The notes under the pieces: generated by a model
Seen by the model: only the letters and a program-made list of their open reading frames with translations
Databases searched by the model: none
What the model was told of the DNA's origin: nothing
Translations under genes and position numbers: made by a program
Part shown: positions 40,263 through 50,289 of the stretch, in pieces
Layout of the letters: the number at the start of each line of letters is the position of its first letter
Position numbering within the stretch: the first letter of the stretch is position 1
Assembly: GCA_001939145.1 (NCBI GenBank)
Contig: LSRX01000073.1
Location: 187,120-251,119, forward strand
DNA: 64,000 nt
From: Symbiodinium microadriaticum
Lineage: Eukaryota; Sar; Dinophyceae; Suessiales; Symbiodiniaceae
Reading direction: 5' to 3'

Positions 40263-40784
40263 CCCCAAAGCCCGAGATAGCACAGGCCAAGACACAGTCG
40301 ACAGATGCTTCCAAATTCTAAACTCAATCCCTGCCTGGCTACACCCAAAACCAGAACCCTAAGGTTTAGGGGGTTTAAGGTTTGGGGTTTATAGGGTTCA
40401 AGGAGGGCTTAAGGTTTGGGGTTTAAGGAGGGTTTAGGGTCTAAGGTTCGGGTCACCAGAACCCTAAACCCTAACGCACGGGAGCTTTAAAAAAAACACA
40501 TGACACAACGGGATTCCAACTGAGGCTCCGATTTGAATCTGGCAACTTGCTAAGGAACTTAATCAAGGTTACCATAATAGGGATCTATGGTTTCTGATTG
40601 TGGCGGTGGTGGCTACGAGCTACCCTGAGTTCACCGTCGCGGGAGTTGAGAGTAAGCTTGCCGTCAGCATTAAGCTTTGAACCCTAAACCCTAAACCCTG
40701 CATGCAGAATACGTGTGGACAAGCCCTCAACCGCGGAGCCCCGAAGCCTTTACAAACCTACACAACCTCATGTAGACATGGTCT

Positions 40785-40838
40785 GTGTGTATATCTATAT
40801 ATATATATATACTATACATATGTATATACATATGTTGC
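40785..40838. repeat. (AT)n microsatellite
   Basis: AT runs mixed with CATATGTATA. Confidence 0.9.
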
Positions 40839-40929
40839 TGCGAATACTTATGAACGCCCTACAATAAAGCCATCTTAAACTCTTGGGCAAGGACCTTGCC
40901 CAGGGGTTCCCAAGGGGCCCCTTAGAGAT

Positions 40930-41140
40930 CCCACGCTTTAGGGTTTAGGGAATAGGGCTTTGGGATGAGGGGTTAGGGTTTCGGGTTTAGGGTTCAGGGT
41001 GTAGGGTTTGGGGTTTAGGTTTAGGGCTTTGTCTTTAGGGTTTAGTGTTTGGGGTTTGGGGTGTTGGTTTAGAGTTTTGGTTTAGGGTTAAGGGTTTGGG
41101 TTTACGGTTTTGGGTCTTGGTCTGGGGTTGAGGGTTTAAT
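40930..41140 (+). repeat. TTTAGGG-type array, highly degenerate
   Basis: TTTAGGG, TTTGGGG, TTTTGGT and TTTACGG units. Confidence 0.85.
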
Positions 41141-41182
41141 TGAAAAGACTCCTGTAAGGGTCCTATATTACCCTAAGCGTCC

Positions 41183-41389
41183 GGTCCAAGTGCCTAATCA
41201 TCCTATGGGTAGTTCTCTAAATTACGGTCCCCTTTCGGGGTCCCTGTTTGTAAAAGTGCCTCACAAAATTAGGGAACTAAAAATGGGACCCTAATTTAGG
41301 GAACTACCCATATACTCTCACCCAAACATTAAGCTACGTTACAACTATCCTAAACCCACGTACCCAACTATTGGCTCCTTTGGGTTCTT
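41183..41389. mobile_element. Family F MITE split by a family D insertion
   Basis: GGTCCAAGTGCCTAATCATC before and TACTCTCACCCAAACATTAA after the D element restore family F. Confidence 0.82.
41206..41311. mobile_element. Family D MITE nested in F, TA duplication
   Basis: TA|TGGGTAGTTCTCTAAATTA and TTTAGGGAACTACCCA|TA. Confidence 0.88.
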
Positions 41390-41612
41390 AGGGTTGTATG
41401 GTTAGGGTTTATAGGGTTTAAGGTTTAGGAGGGTTAAGAATTGTTTAGCAGGCGCAACCCTTCCGGCCCCCACAGCCTTGTGTAACCGTTTACCTGAAAG
41501 CGCAAACTGAGATGAAGCTAAGAAGCAGGAAATAGTGCAGGAGAAGTTCAATCTCCTTACCAACATGCCGCTGCTGCGGTGCTGCTGAACATCAGCCCAA
41601 AGGGTTTAGGAT

Positions 41613-41804
41613 TTATGGTGTAAGTTTAGTTGAGCATGTTGCAGGCAAGGTTTCGGGATAGTTTAACGCTAGGTTTTTTTCATGCACCCCGGAGCTTCGA
41701 TTTGAGGCTGACAGGCAAGGGAGTTCCCCCGAGACTTCCTCATGGAAACTCATGAAACTAGCCGCCCTAAAGTGGATCCTGGCTTCAGGATTTCCCGAAG
41801 ACAA
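41613..41804 (-). CDS. 63-codon minus ORF, unknown
   Basis: Contains NPEARIHFRAASFMSFHEEV and SGELPCLSASNR. Protein-like composition, but no splice sites selected and the usual bracketing is absent. Confidence 0.28.
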   Translation of the reverse strand: MSSGNPEARIHFRAASFMSFHEEVSGELPCLSASNRSSGVHEKNLALNYPETLPATCSTKLTP

Positions 41805-42212
41805 AGCCGTTCATACCTGACTATGTCTCGTGTGTGATTAGTAGCCCTGCAGGAAAAGAGTATTGTAATTGTCGTACGTACCGCCCAAGCCCTAAACCCT
41901 GAACCCTAAAACCCTAAACTCAGCGTAGCAATCGTACAACCCAAACATGCAACCACAAAATTGCAGCCTCGCCTGCAGAGGTTTTCAGGATTGCAAGAAC
42001 CTTAAGGACGACATGAACACCAAAAGGTTTCAGGTTCATATAGCATATACGTATACATAGTACTTCACAGTATAAGGGTATACGGTCTCTTTTGGTCCCC
42101 GGGGGACGCAGTCTTGCGTGTGGCTCCAGGGTGAAGCATGCTAGCAGCACCACAGACACTAACTCTGCAGGTGAAGCCAGAAGTTTGAGGGTCTTCGGCC
42201 CCTCATGCACTT

Positions 42213-42383
42213 TCAAGCCTCTTCGACCTGCCTGAACGGCTCCTCTTCGAGCTGCCCCACAGCCTCGTGGGTCTTTGTCTGGCTGGAGTGCTTCTTGTCT
42301 GTCTCCTTATACCATTGCTTGCTGTTCCAGTACTGCTTCACCCCCTGCTTTGCCCAAGCTTCCACCTCGTGGTCACTGCTGCC
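42213..42383 (-). CDS. Possible coding remnant, 56 codons
   Basis: After a TAA the minus strand reads HEVEAWAKQGVKQYWNSKQW then YKETDKKHSS to a TGA at 42213. The upstream 13 codons in the same frame (ending NFPSPV) are also protein-like, so the TAA may be a disabling mutation. No family recognised. Confidence 0.33.
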   Translation of the reverse strand, partial: GSSDHEVEAWAKQGVKQYWNSKQWYKETDKKHSSQTKTHEAVGQLEEEPFRQVEEA

Positions 42384-42718
42384 TTACACAGGGCTCGGAA
42401 AGTTGGGAATGACTGGGATCTGCTCCTTCGAGCTTCCCCACTTCCCACGCCGTCATCCACTCTTGCCTTTCCGCCTTTCCCGGCTGCCTTGCTTTTGCAA
42501 GCTCTCAATACTACTTTTCTACTTTGGCGCTTTCGGACGATAGAACCCATATCCTGAAGCCCTAACCCCTGGATCCTAAACCCTTAAACCCCTACAGAAC
42601 CCTTAGCCCCTACATCCCCAAACCCCAAATCTTATTCTGTAGTGTTACTACACAACTCATAGGAAAGTTTACAAACATTATTCTGCAAAATAACAGAATA
42701 GAATATATAAGTATGAAA

Positions 42719-42738
42719 TATATGTATGTATGTCTGTA

Positions 42739-42789
<51 letters not shown>

Positions 42790-42945
42790 ATGTATGTATG
42801 TATGAATTTATGGTAGGTAGGCAGGTAGATAGGTAGGTAGGCATATATGTATGTATGTGTGTGTATACGGGCATGAATATGTAAAGACATGAGTTTTTTT
42901 GCATGTGTGTATATGTATGTGTGTATATATATATATATATATCTT
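42719..42945. repeat. (TGTC)n, (GTAT)n, (GTAG)n cluster
   Basis: Fifteen or more TGTC units followed by GTAT, AGGT and AT runs. Confidence 0.95.
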
Positions 42946-43084
42946 TTATTGTTCTTTCGAGTTTAGGGCTTAAGAAAGACCCCAAACAACACATGAAAGT
43001 GGGGGTACGCCTGAGGGCCGCATTGTAACTTTTGCCACGGGCAGCCTCAAATACCGAGAGCATTGTCTTGGGCAGTCGGTTGAG

Positions 43085-43192
43085 GATCCGGGAGTTTAGA
43101 GTTCAGGGATAGGTTTAGGCTTTTAGGGTTTAGGGTTTAGGGATTAGAGTTTAGGGTTTAGAGTTTAGGGTTTAGGGATTAGGGTTTAGGGT
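43085..43192 (+). repeat. TTTAGGG array
   Basis: Ten units with TTAGAG variants. Confidence 0.9.
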
Positions 43193-43314
43193 GCACGATT
43201 AGCCCCAACGGCCCAGTCCTTGTCAAGCATGTTGGCCTCGCCCTTGGCAAACTCCGCGACGATCAGCCTCCAAACCTCACAGAAGAGCCCAAGCCTTTCC
43301 CCATTAGAGCTAAC
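43186..43314 (-). CDS. Strong protein-like exon or ORF end
   Basis: The frame reads VSSNGERLGLFCEVWRLIVA, EFAKGEANMLDKDWAVGANR, AP, stop, 43 codons from a possible acceptor TTGTTTCATCATCAAG. It stays open upstream (VLEFSCFIIK), so the true start may lie nearer 43360. A donor AATC|GTGCAC just before the stop is possible. The tryptophan-rich, mixed composition is among the most protein-like here, but I cannot name the family. The TTTAGGG array is at the left, contrary to the common bracket order. Confidence 0.5.
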   Translation of the reverse strand, partial: VSSNGERLGLFCEVWRLIVAEFAKGEANMLDKDWAVGANRAP

Positions 43315-43737
43315 CTTGATGATGAAACAACTAAACTCCAAAACTCTACACCCTGAACCCTGAACAACTTTACCACACCCGCCTTGGAGTCCACAACATC
43401 CGCAGCACTGGAGCCAACTGAGGCCATGGTTTGCAGGTCGCGGTGGCAGAGTCGGACCACCTGTCAGGAGGTTTTACAGGGTTCAGGGCAAAGGATTGCG
43501 GGTTGGGTTTTCAAGCTGTGCGGTTCAAGGTTTAGGGCTCCGTGTTCCATGCTGTTTCTTGCCTTTTCCGACTAGCTTGAGTGCCTCTAGTTTAGTCTCG
43601 GACAAGTATCGCCGGATAACCTACATGATTTTCAACATGCGATGCCTGGAATGAAGCAGAAACCTTCGGATGCATTCCAATATATTTAAGCAGTCGGGCA
43701 CTGCAGAGCAGAGTCGCAGGGATGGAACTCAGGATTA

Positions 43738-43856
43738 AAGGAAACTACAGGTGGGGAGTTAGGGTACATAGGGCTTTTCTATAAGGCTTCTATAAGGTAT
43801 ATAGACCTTCTATAGGGCTCCTATATACGTAACTACCCACCTGAAAATGTCCTAGA
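43738..43856. mobile_element. Family J palindromic element, copy 2
   Basis: Nearly identical to 4501-4619. Confidence 0.85.
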
Positions 43857-43873
43857 CAGGATGTGGGCGTTGC

Positions 43874-43968
43874 GGACTTGAGACATCGCGTTGCAGGTGC
43901 TCAGAGCTATTCTTGGGCAGGTTGAGCGTTGAGTGCCTTGGGGTTTACCTAGACCCTCCATCCCCTCC
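43874..43968. repeat. 95-base segment repeated at 45183
   Basis: Identical to 45183-45277, which directly follows a single n; likely an assembly artefact rather than a repeat. Confidence 0.85.
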
Positions 43969-44127
43969 ATTAGACCCGAAATTCCCTAAACACCATTTTC
44001 AACCATGTGCGACCCTGTACTCCAAATTGAGGGTACAAGTACTCTTCTGGTAGGGTTTCCAATCTTGGGGAAGATTGAGAGCATGGAGGTCTGGTCTCCA
44101 CGGGCTTCATGTTGGAGCTTCAGAGCC

Positions 44128-44240
44128 CAAAGGGTCCACAAAGTAACGATATGGTAGGGTGTAGGGTTTCAATATTAGGGATTACTATCATGATTTAATT
44201 AAGGACGTATCGCCCATAGCAGTACATAGGACCCTTTGGG
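44128..44240. mobile_element. Family L palindromic MITE
   Basis: CCAAAGGGTCCACAAAGTAA and ACATAGGACCCTTTGGGG. Confidence 0.78.
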
Positions 44241-44341
44241 GAAACCTGAATCGCCTTAACCCACACACGACGATTACAGACCCCCTTGAGACCCTGAAGG
44301 TAGCACCAAAACAGGACTACCCGTTGCCCAAAAACCCTACC

Positions 44342-44402
44342 GCTTTAAGGAACTATGGATAGAAACCATAATAAGGAACCCTGAAGAAGTAGGTCTTTTC
44401 GG
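44342..44402. mobile_element. Family O short repeat
   Basis: TTAAGGAACTATGGATAG and AATAAGGAACCCTGAAGAAG, then GTAGGTCTTTTCGG. Related copy at 25676-25734. Confidence 0.6.
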
Positions 44403-45094
44403 CCACAGGTATGTAAAGCAAGTTGATACTGGGGGTTTTACTGAATGTATGTAGGGCTCCCTGAGACTGTTCTTCAGCATTGGGCATACCAGCACTCGAA
44501 TACAAGAAACCTAAGTGATGCAACAATTCGATAAAGGCACGACACCCTACACAGCAGAAGCCGAAATCCTAACCCCAACATTTGAACCCTATAATGAAGC
44601 CCACACCCCATGACCCTAAATGTCCAAAGTTTCGGAAATGGCATGCTTCCTCCCTGCGAACGCTCATAAAAGGACATGATGTGCTGTCCTTCCCTCCTTA
44701 GGCAGGCCCGATTCTCCTTGGCACTGACTCTGGCTAAACCATTTAGTGCCTCATGAAACCCTTATAGCTCTTGTTTGAAGCCATGTCACAATACCAAAAA
44801 ACACCTGTGACTGAAAAGACCTGCCTGTTTTATGGTTTTGTATTATGGTTGCTTCTTTCCATAGCTCCTTAAAGCCGTGGGCTCCGTAGGCCACAGCCAC
44901 AGGCATACCCTGAACCCCAAACCCTAAACCCAATAGTGTCCGCAGTTCACCTGGCAGAAACCATCGAAGTCTAAGCTGGTGATGGCATCGTGGGACCACT
45001 GCCCCTGGCCCGCGAACCTGGTCTTCTGTGAACTGGGAAGAGTTTGGGGTTGAGGGTTTAGGGTATTTTGGGGGATGCTGCCCTAAATCATAAT

Positions 45095-45181
45095 TACCCA
45101 TAGGCTCCTAAGTAGTTCCTTTTTGGGATTACCTTATAGGATTCTAAATATGAACCACAAAAAGGAACTACTTAGGAGCCT
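45095..45181. mobile_element. Family C MITE, truncated by assembly join
   Basis: Cut at the n at 45182. Confidence 0.85.
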
Positions 45182-45277
45182 NGGACTTGAGACATCGCGT
45201 TGCAGGTGCTCAGAGCTATTCTTGGGCAGGTTGAGCGTTGAGTGCCTTGGGGTTTACCTAGACCCTCCATCCCCTCC

Positions 45278-45357
45278 GAAGTAGTTCCTTTTTGGGATTA
45301 CCTTATAGGATTCTAAATATGAACCACAAAAAGGAACTACTTAGGAGCCTATGGGTA
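45278..45357. mobile_element. Family C MITE, duplicate of 45110-45181
   Basis: Seventy-two bases identical to 45110-45181, then CCTATGGGTA. Confidence 0.85.
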
Positions 45358-45507
45358 TCGTAGCTCCTAATATAGAAGCCCTCGAGGCGACTATATCGGT
45401 AATTATTTTGGACCCTTTGGGTGAATTGGGGTTTTGGACTCAGGTTCAGGGCTTAGGATTGGATTCAGGGCTCCAGGCTCAGAGATTCAAGTTTAGGAGC
45501 TGGCCCC

Positions 45508-45608
45508 AAGTCCAAGTACGTAATCATCATATACTCTCCCAAATGCTAACCTACATAGCTACTATCCTAAGCCCAAGTACATCATTATCAGGGTCCTTTG
45601 GACCCTTG
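45508..45608. mobile_element. Family F MITE
   Basis: AAGTCCAAGTACGTAATCAT to CAGGGTCCTTTGGACCCTT. TTAGGATTGGATTCAGGG occurs on both sides of it. Confidence 0.82.
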
Positions 45609-45693
45609 GGGTTAGGATTGGATTCAGGGTTTACGGTTCCGGGCCAGGAGCTAAAACTTTGGATTCGAGTACAGAACTGTGCGCAGGAACCAG

Positions 45694-45792
45694 AAGGGTC
45701 CAAAGCACCGACATAGTAAACTAGTAGAATGCAGGGTTTCCTATATTAGGAGTTATTATTATGATTTAGGAAAGTATCCCCCATTTAGGACC
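45694..45792. mobile_element. Family L MITE
   Basis: AGAAGGGTCCAAAGCACC and CCCCCATTTAGGACCTTTGG. Confidence 0.75.
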
Positions 45793-46281
45793 TTTGGGCA
45801 TAACGGTTCACAGAAAGTATGAGGAACAATTACCAGTTGCGGATACCATATGCATACTAGGCCACGACTCACGTTCAACTGCTACGTAGAGAAGTGGGCC
45901 AGGTTGACTACTTGAGGGAAACCCTAAACCTTAAACCCTAAACCCCTGGCACCTAAACCCTAACCCCCCCCCCTATTCCGGGTTCAATATCACTCACTCA
46001 GGGGCCTTGTATTCTGGAGCTGACTGAAAGGCAGGATTGGCCGAAGCTTTGCAGCGCTCTTGGCTCTTGGGAAGGGTTTCGAGTTTAGGGTTTAGGGTTT
46101 GGGGTGCAATTAGAGAACTCGGGGCCCAGGTATTTGGGGTTCTGGGCTTCGGGGTGCAAGACAAATATTTGTAATTCTTTGGGCTCTTACATTAGAAAAC
46201 AAATCCGACACGACTGTTTACTTCTCGCGTTGCAGCGTGAACCGCACTTCAGAAGGCTTCATATCTAGTTCAGAGCGAGGG

Positions 46282-46375
46282 ACCATATGTATACGATACT
46301 ACCATGGAGGAATTAGGTCCCCCAAAGCCAGCACTATTTTTGTCTTGGGGACCTACTTCCGCAACAGCCAAGTTC
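46282..46375. mobile_element. Family H fragment
   Basis: GAGGGACCATATGTATACGA and CCATGGAGGAATTAGGTCCC with TTGGGGACCTACTTCC. Confidence 0.65.
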
Positions 46376-46718
46376 ACAATTGCAACCCTCCGCGCGACAA
46401 GCCTAAAGCACGAAACCGAATACGACGGACATCTAAGCCCACAGCATGGTCCCAAATGCCTTCCTTCGGAAGGAGACCGGTTGAGGGCTTAGGGCTTAGG
46501 GGCTCCATTTTGTCAGTGCTCCTCATTAAAGTGAACTCCTGCGGGAGCACGTGCGGTCAGAGGAATCCTGCTACATCCTGAACAGGTGACTGCAAAAGAC
46601 TCTTGTTCTCACCAATCCCTCCGTCCAAGGCAACGCAAACAACCTTTAATAAGGGTATCTCGTGATACCCGGCCCTTATCAAAGCAAGTGCTGCGAATGC
46701 ATCTTCAGTTAGAACTAC

Positions 46719-46809
46719 ACATAGGCCCCTAAGTCGTTCCTTGTTGGGATGACCTTATAGGATCCTAAATATAAACCACAAAAGGAGCTACTTTGGAGCC
46801 TATGGGTAT
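46719..46809. mobile_element. Family C MITE with AGAACTA flanks
   Basis: CACATAGGCCCCTAAGTCG to TTGGAGCCTATGGGTATA. AGAACTA is found just outside both ends. Confidence 0.8.
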
Positions 46810-47165
46810 AAGAACTATAGACCCTAAACCCTAAACCAACTATAGACGGAAGTCCCAAGCAACACGACAGCGAAGTGCTCCAGGAGGGGCTTGACCAATG
46901 CAGAACCAGCCCTCATGAAGTAGCGCAAGAAGGCAAACCTCAGCTTCAGCCGGGATTTTGTTCCGGATTGGGCCTTGGGTAGTTTACGGATTTTCCGATG
47001 TTCATAGGAGATTCTTTCGGATTCCCGTGATGCGTACTACAACTGTTCTTGTTCGGCTAGCCTGTTGATCCCTAAACCCTCAACCCCTGAACCCTAAACC
47101 CTAAACCGGTGAACCCCAAGACCCAGAAGGCTGCAGACTAAGCCTGGATGCCATTGGAGTTTAAA

Positions 47166-47270
47166 ATGTAGGGGCCTTATAATCATTAGACTAGGGTTTT
47201 GGAGCCCAGTATACCATAGCTATAATAAGGAGCCCCCAAAATAATAGTATCGGTAATTCATAAGCCCCCC
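47166..47270. mobile_element. Family E MITE, right end eroded
   Basis: ATGTAGGGGCCTTATAATCA and ATAATAAGGAGCCCCCAAAA. Confidence 0.75.
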
Positions 47271-47844
47271 CCCCACCGTACGGTGTCGGAATGTATGTTG
47301 GCATCAGGACATTATGAATGTCGGTTTCCGAACCCAGGAGTCTCAAATTGCACCCTAAAGCCCAAAGCCTGCGGCTTTAGGGTTCAAGGTTTTAGGGTTT
47401 AGGGTTGAGGGGATTTGATTTGGGGCTTAGGGTTTAAGGGTTTAGGGAGTAAGGGTTCAGGGTTCAGGGTTGAGGGGACCTCGTAAGTAAGTATACCAAC
47501 CGGCGCATGATCAGAATTGCACTGATGCGGGCAGCCAGAACCAGAGTTGCTTGGCGCTTACATGCTAAGTCCCTCATCGTTTAAGTATTCCTTCGGGTTG
47601 AGCTTCAGGAGTGTTTCCGGCGAAAGACATGATCATTTAATGGCTCTAGTATAGCTGGAAACCGGATTAAGGGCACTTAGTGCTGGGATTCCCTGTAGCT
47701 ATACATCACTCTTAAGGAATGAGGCTATTGGGTTTCCAACTTCTTGGGCTTCTACTACAGTGTTACAGCTTGAACTTCTGGCTGTGCAAGGACTTTGGCT
47801 TCAGACGTAGAGAGCAGAGCCGTTCTTCAATTTCCCGGGCCCGG

Positions 47845-47995
47845 ACCTAAACCCCTGAACCCTAAACCCCTTAACCCCTAAACCCTAAAACCCCTAAACT
47901 CCTAAACCCTAAACCCCTAAACCCTAAACCCTGTACCCTAAACCCTTAAACCCCAAACCCTTAACCCCTCAACCCCTGAAGCCCTAAACCCTTCG
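47845..47995 (-). repeat. CCCTAAA array
   Basis: About eighteen units. Confidence 0.93.
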
Positions 47996-48000
47996 TTTCA

Positions 48001-48081
48001 TCAGCGGCACATCTCCTGGCCGTTGTCGAACTGGTCGAAGCATTTAAAGACGTCACAAGCGGATTGAACTTCAGTCTCGAC
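48001..48081 (-). CDS. Candidate terminal exon, EF-hand-like
   Basis: Acceptor TGAGGGAAAGATTCAG. Twenty-six codons, VETEVQSACDVFKCFDQFDN then GQEMCR, and a TGA. FKCFDQFDNGQEM resembles an EF-hand entering helix and loop (aspartate at position 1, Asn-Gly at 5-6), though position 3 is Phe, so calcium binding is doubtful. Phase 0, which fits 49024-49125 as the preceding exon. Confidence 0.52.
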   Translation of the reverse strand, partial: VETEVQSACDVFKCFDQFDNGQEMCR

Positions 48082-48134
48082 CTGAATCTTTCCCTCAGGG
48101 CCCAGGAACCCAAAAGGGTTCCTCAAAGGGCTCC

Positions 48135-48245
48135 TAAGGGTTTAGGGTTTAGGGTTTTTTAGGGTTTAGGGTTTAGGGTTGTTTAGGGTTTTTTAGGGTT
48201 TAGGGTGTAGGGTTTAGGGTGTTTTTAGGGTTTAGGGTTTAGGGT
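48135..48245 (+). repeat. TTTAGGG/TTTTTTAGGG array
   Basis: Units separated by longer T runs, a sub-type not seen elsewhere in the window. Confidence 0.92.
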
Positions 48246-48248
48246 TTT

Positions 48249-48349
48249 AAGTGCCCATATGCCCAAATAGGATATACCTTGGCCTTAAAGCAGTCCCCTT
48301 AGAGGTATTTTGGGGCCCAAGGTATATATTATTCGGGCACATGGACCCT
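48249..48349. mobile_element. Family G MITE
   Basis: AGTGCCCATATGCCCAAATA and CGGGCACATGGACCCTT. Confidence 0.8.
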
Positions 48350-48379
48350 TGGGGTTTGGCAAGGAATCACTTTGTCACA

Positions 48380-48925
48380 AGATAACGAGGGATTCGTGTT
48401 TAGGGTGTATGGCAGTGTATGGTTGAGGGCAGTACTTTGAAGATCTTGCCCCCAATAAATGCAAAGCACATTGTCGAGCTCCATATCATTGCCTTCCTCC
48501 TTATCTTAAACCTCACCTACACCATGGTACTACCCTATAAACCCTAACATGCTCCACCATGCTGAGACCTGATGCTTGCATTTGATGGTGACCGTCCACA
48601 TGACATTGAACTCACCATAGACGTGAACAGGTGCTGCAGGGGCGGTTTTGACACGGCTTCAAGTGTGTATATTCAGGGCTTTGAGCTGTGAATGAACATA
48701 GACTCACACGGCAAAAACGAAGATGCGATAAACATGTACCGTGAGAAACCCTGCATGCTCTGGAAGACAGGTATGACTTACCTCTGGGGAACTCTCACCC
48801 AGCAACGGAGCAGGTTAGACAAGCACTCTAAGCCTTAGTTCTTCGCGAGAGCAAAATGCCTTTGACCAGCTAAATCCAAATTCATTCTGTCAGGATTCTT
48901 CGCTGCTTCCGCAGCTCGACCTTCT
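48380..48925. other. Unique sequence, nothing recognised
   Basis: No arrays, palindromes or secure coding segments. Confidence 0.45.
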
Positions 48926-49023
48926 AACGTTCAGTCTTAGGCCCTAAGCCCCTGAACCCCAGGGTTTAGGGTTTGTTGTTTAGGGTTTAGGAAACCCCAA
49001 GCCCTGAACCCCAAACCCTAAAC

Positions 49024-49125
49024 CCCAATAGCACCCAAGCCATGCGCCGTGACGCCTGTGCCAAGGTGAGGTCTTCCACCTTCCCGAGACAAGCTCGTGC
49101 ACAGAGGAAGAAACGAGCTGTATCC
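49024..49125 (-). CDS. Candidate exon after a G-element intron
   Basis: Acceptor ATGGACCCTTAG lies in the family G element; donor TTGGG|GTTTAGGG is telomere-like. With canonical splicing the frame starts GYSSFLPLCTSLSREGGRPH and ends GTGVTAHGLGAIG (34 codons, phase 0-0). A frame shifted by one base (RDTARFFLCARACLGKVEDL) is equally open and would continue the upstream exon if one extra base were removed. Confidence 0.48.
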
Positions 49126-49128
49126 CTA

Positions 49129-49227
49129 AGGGTCCATGTACCCACAAAGTATATACTTTGGCCCCAAAGTACCTTATGTAGGGACGACATTACTAGGGCC
49201 AAAGTACTATTTGGGCACATGGACCCT
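49129..49227. mobile_element. Family G MITE that coincides with an intron
   Basis: TA|AGGGTCCATGTACCCAC and GGGCACATGGACCCT|TA. On the minus strand its own ends give GG|GTCCAT and CCTTAG|G, a complete GT-AG pair (intron 49126-49224). Confidence 0.85.
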
Positions 49228-49392
49228 TAGGGTATAGAAGTACAGATTAACAGGAGCCGATTTCCAGGGGTTGAGTTCCGCATGATGCTTGTAATTGCAA
49301 CACAGATCAAAACCCTTAACCATCTTTCTTGGTCCAGTGTGTCGGGTCGTTGGCTTAAGCATCGCCGGATGACTTCCCAGGATATCCAAAAC
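49225..49392 (-). CDS. Candidate exon, 56 codons, unknown protein
   Basis: Acceptor CTGTTGTTGCGAG, donor CTAAGG|GTCCAT. The frame starts VLDILGSHPAMLKPTTRHTG and ends KSAPVNLYFYTLR, phase 0-0, among the longest open candidates in the window. It joins 49672-49774 upstream and 49024-49125 downstream. A second minus frame (ARFWISWEVIRRCLSQRPDT) is also open over part of it. Confidence 0.55.
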
Positions 49393-49671
49393 CTCGCAAC
49401 AACAGATACACGAGGAACCGAAAGTGTCAGCTCGCAGTTGTGAGGGTCCAGGGGGTCATGCAACCGTGAGGCCTGTCACGGCACTTTCTCAGTCTTGCAG
49501 TGCTAGACAAAAGTTGGGCCTTCAGCCAAGCCAATGAGAACCAGACATGTAGACAGAACCATCAAACAGCACGTGCAGCACTCACAAAACATGATGCTAC
49601 CCAGACCATGCCTAAGATCATCCCTGGACCCTAATCCCTAAAATCACCCCTAAACCCTAAACTTCCTAAAC

Positions 49672-49774
49672 CCTAAGGCATCGACAACTCTCGAAATCAA
49701 TGAGGAAGCCAAAGGCCTTCATGAGCTTCTGTTTGAGCTCCGACCATGGACGGGCGACTTCTTGAAATCCCCAC
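49672..49774 (-). CDS. Candidate exon with telomere-repeat donor
   Basis: Acceptor GAAGCCACTTCCCAG, donor CTTAGG|GTTTAGG. Thirty-four codons start WGFQEVARPWSELKQKLMKA and end FGFLIDFESCRCLR. One leading base, phase 0 at the donor, matching 49225-49392. A helix-rich, tryptophan-containing segment of unknown family. Confidence 0.6.
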
Positions 49775-50119
49775 CTGGGAAGTGGCTTCTCGGACTAAGG
49801 TTTTAGGTAAAGTTTGAGGTTTATCGGATTCCGGTTTCAGGATTTAGGGTTTGAGGGTCAAGGGTTAAAGGTTTTTGGCTGGCAAGGTCTCCAACCAGCA
49901 TCACCCTTGTGACGCTACCGCCATGTTTCGTCCCGCAACTCTACACGCTAAAGCCTAAAGCCAAATAGTAATGTAGTATGTATCTCTCAACCCTGCACTC
50001 CAGAATCTTACTCCCTAAACACTCAGCAACCAAACAACTGAACCCCTGAAACTGAACTTCGGACTGTAGAGGCTATTGAATCGGAAATTTTTAGCTTGCG
50101 GCCCCAGCTTTTGCGTTGA

Positions 50120-50285
50120 GACCCTAGCTGCGAAACTTTGTAGTTCTTTGTTTTGGTAACCAGCTTCTATATTTAGGATCCTATCATATAGTTTGGGGTT
50201 TGGGGTTCAGGGGTTTAGGGTTTAGGGGGCCAAATTTGGGGAACAACCAAATGGAACTACAATGAAGACGATAGCTAGACCATAA
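50120..50285. mobile_element. Family K MITE with TTTAGGG units in the loop
   Basis: AACTTTGTAGTTCTTTGTTT at one end and AAATGGAACTACAATGAAG at the other; the centre holds GGTTCAGGGGTTTAGGG units. Confidence 0.75.
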
Positions 50286-50289
50286 AACC

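Noticed and set aside
42632..43063. 143-codon minus-strand frame
   Set aside because: Most of it is TGTC/GTAT microsatellite (TDRQTDRQ, HTYIHTYI).
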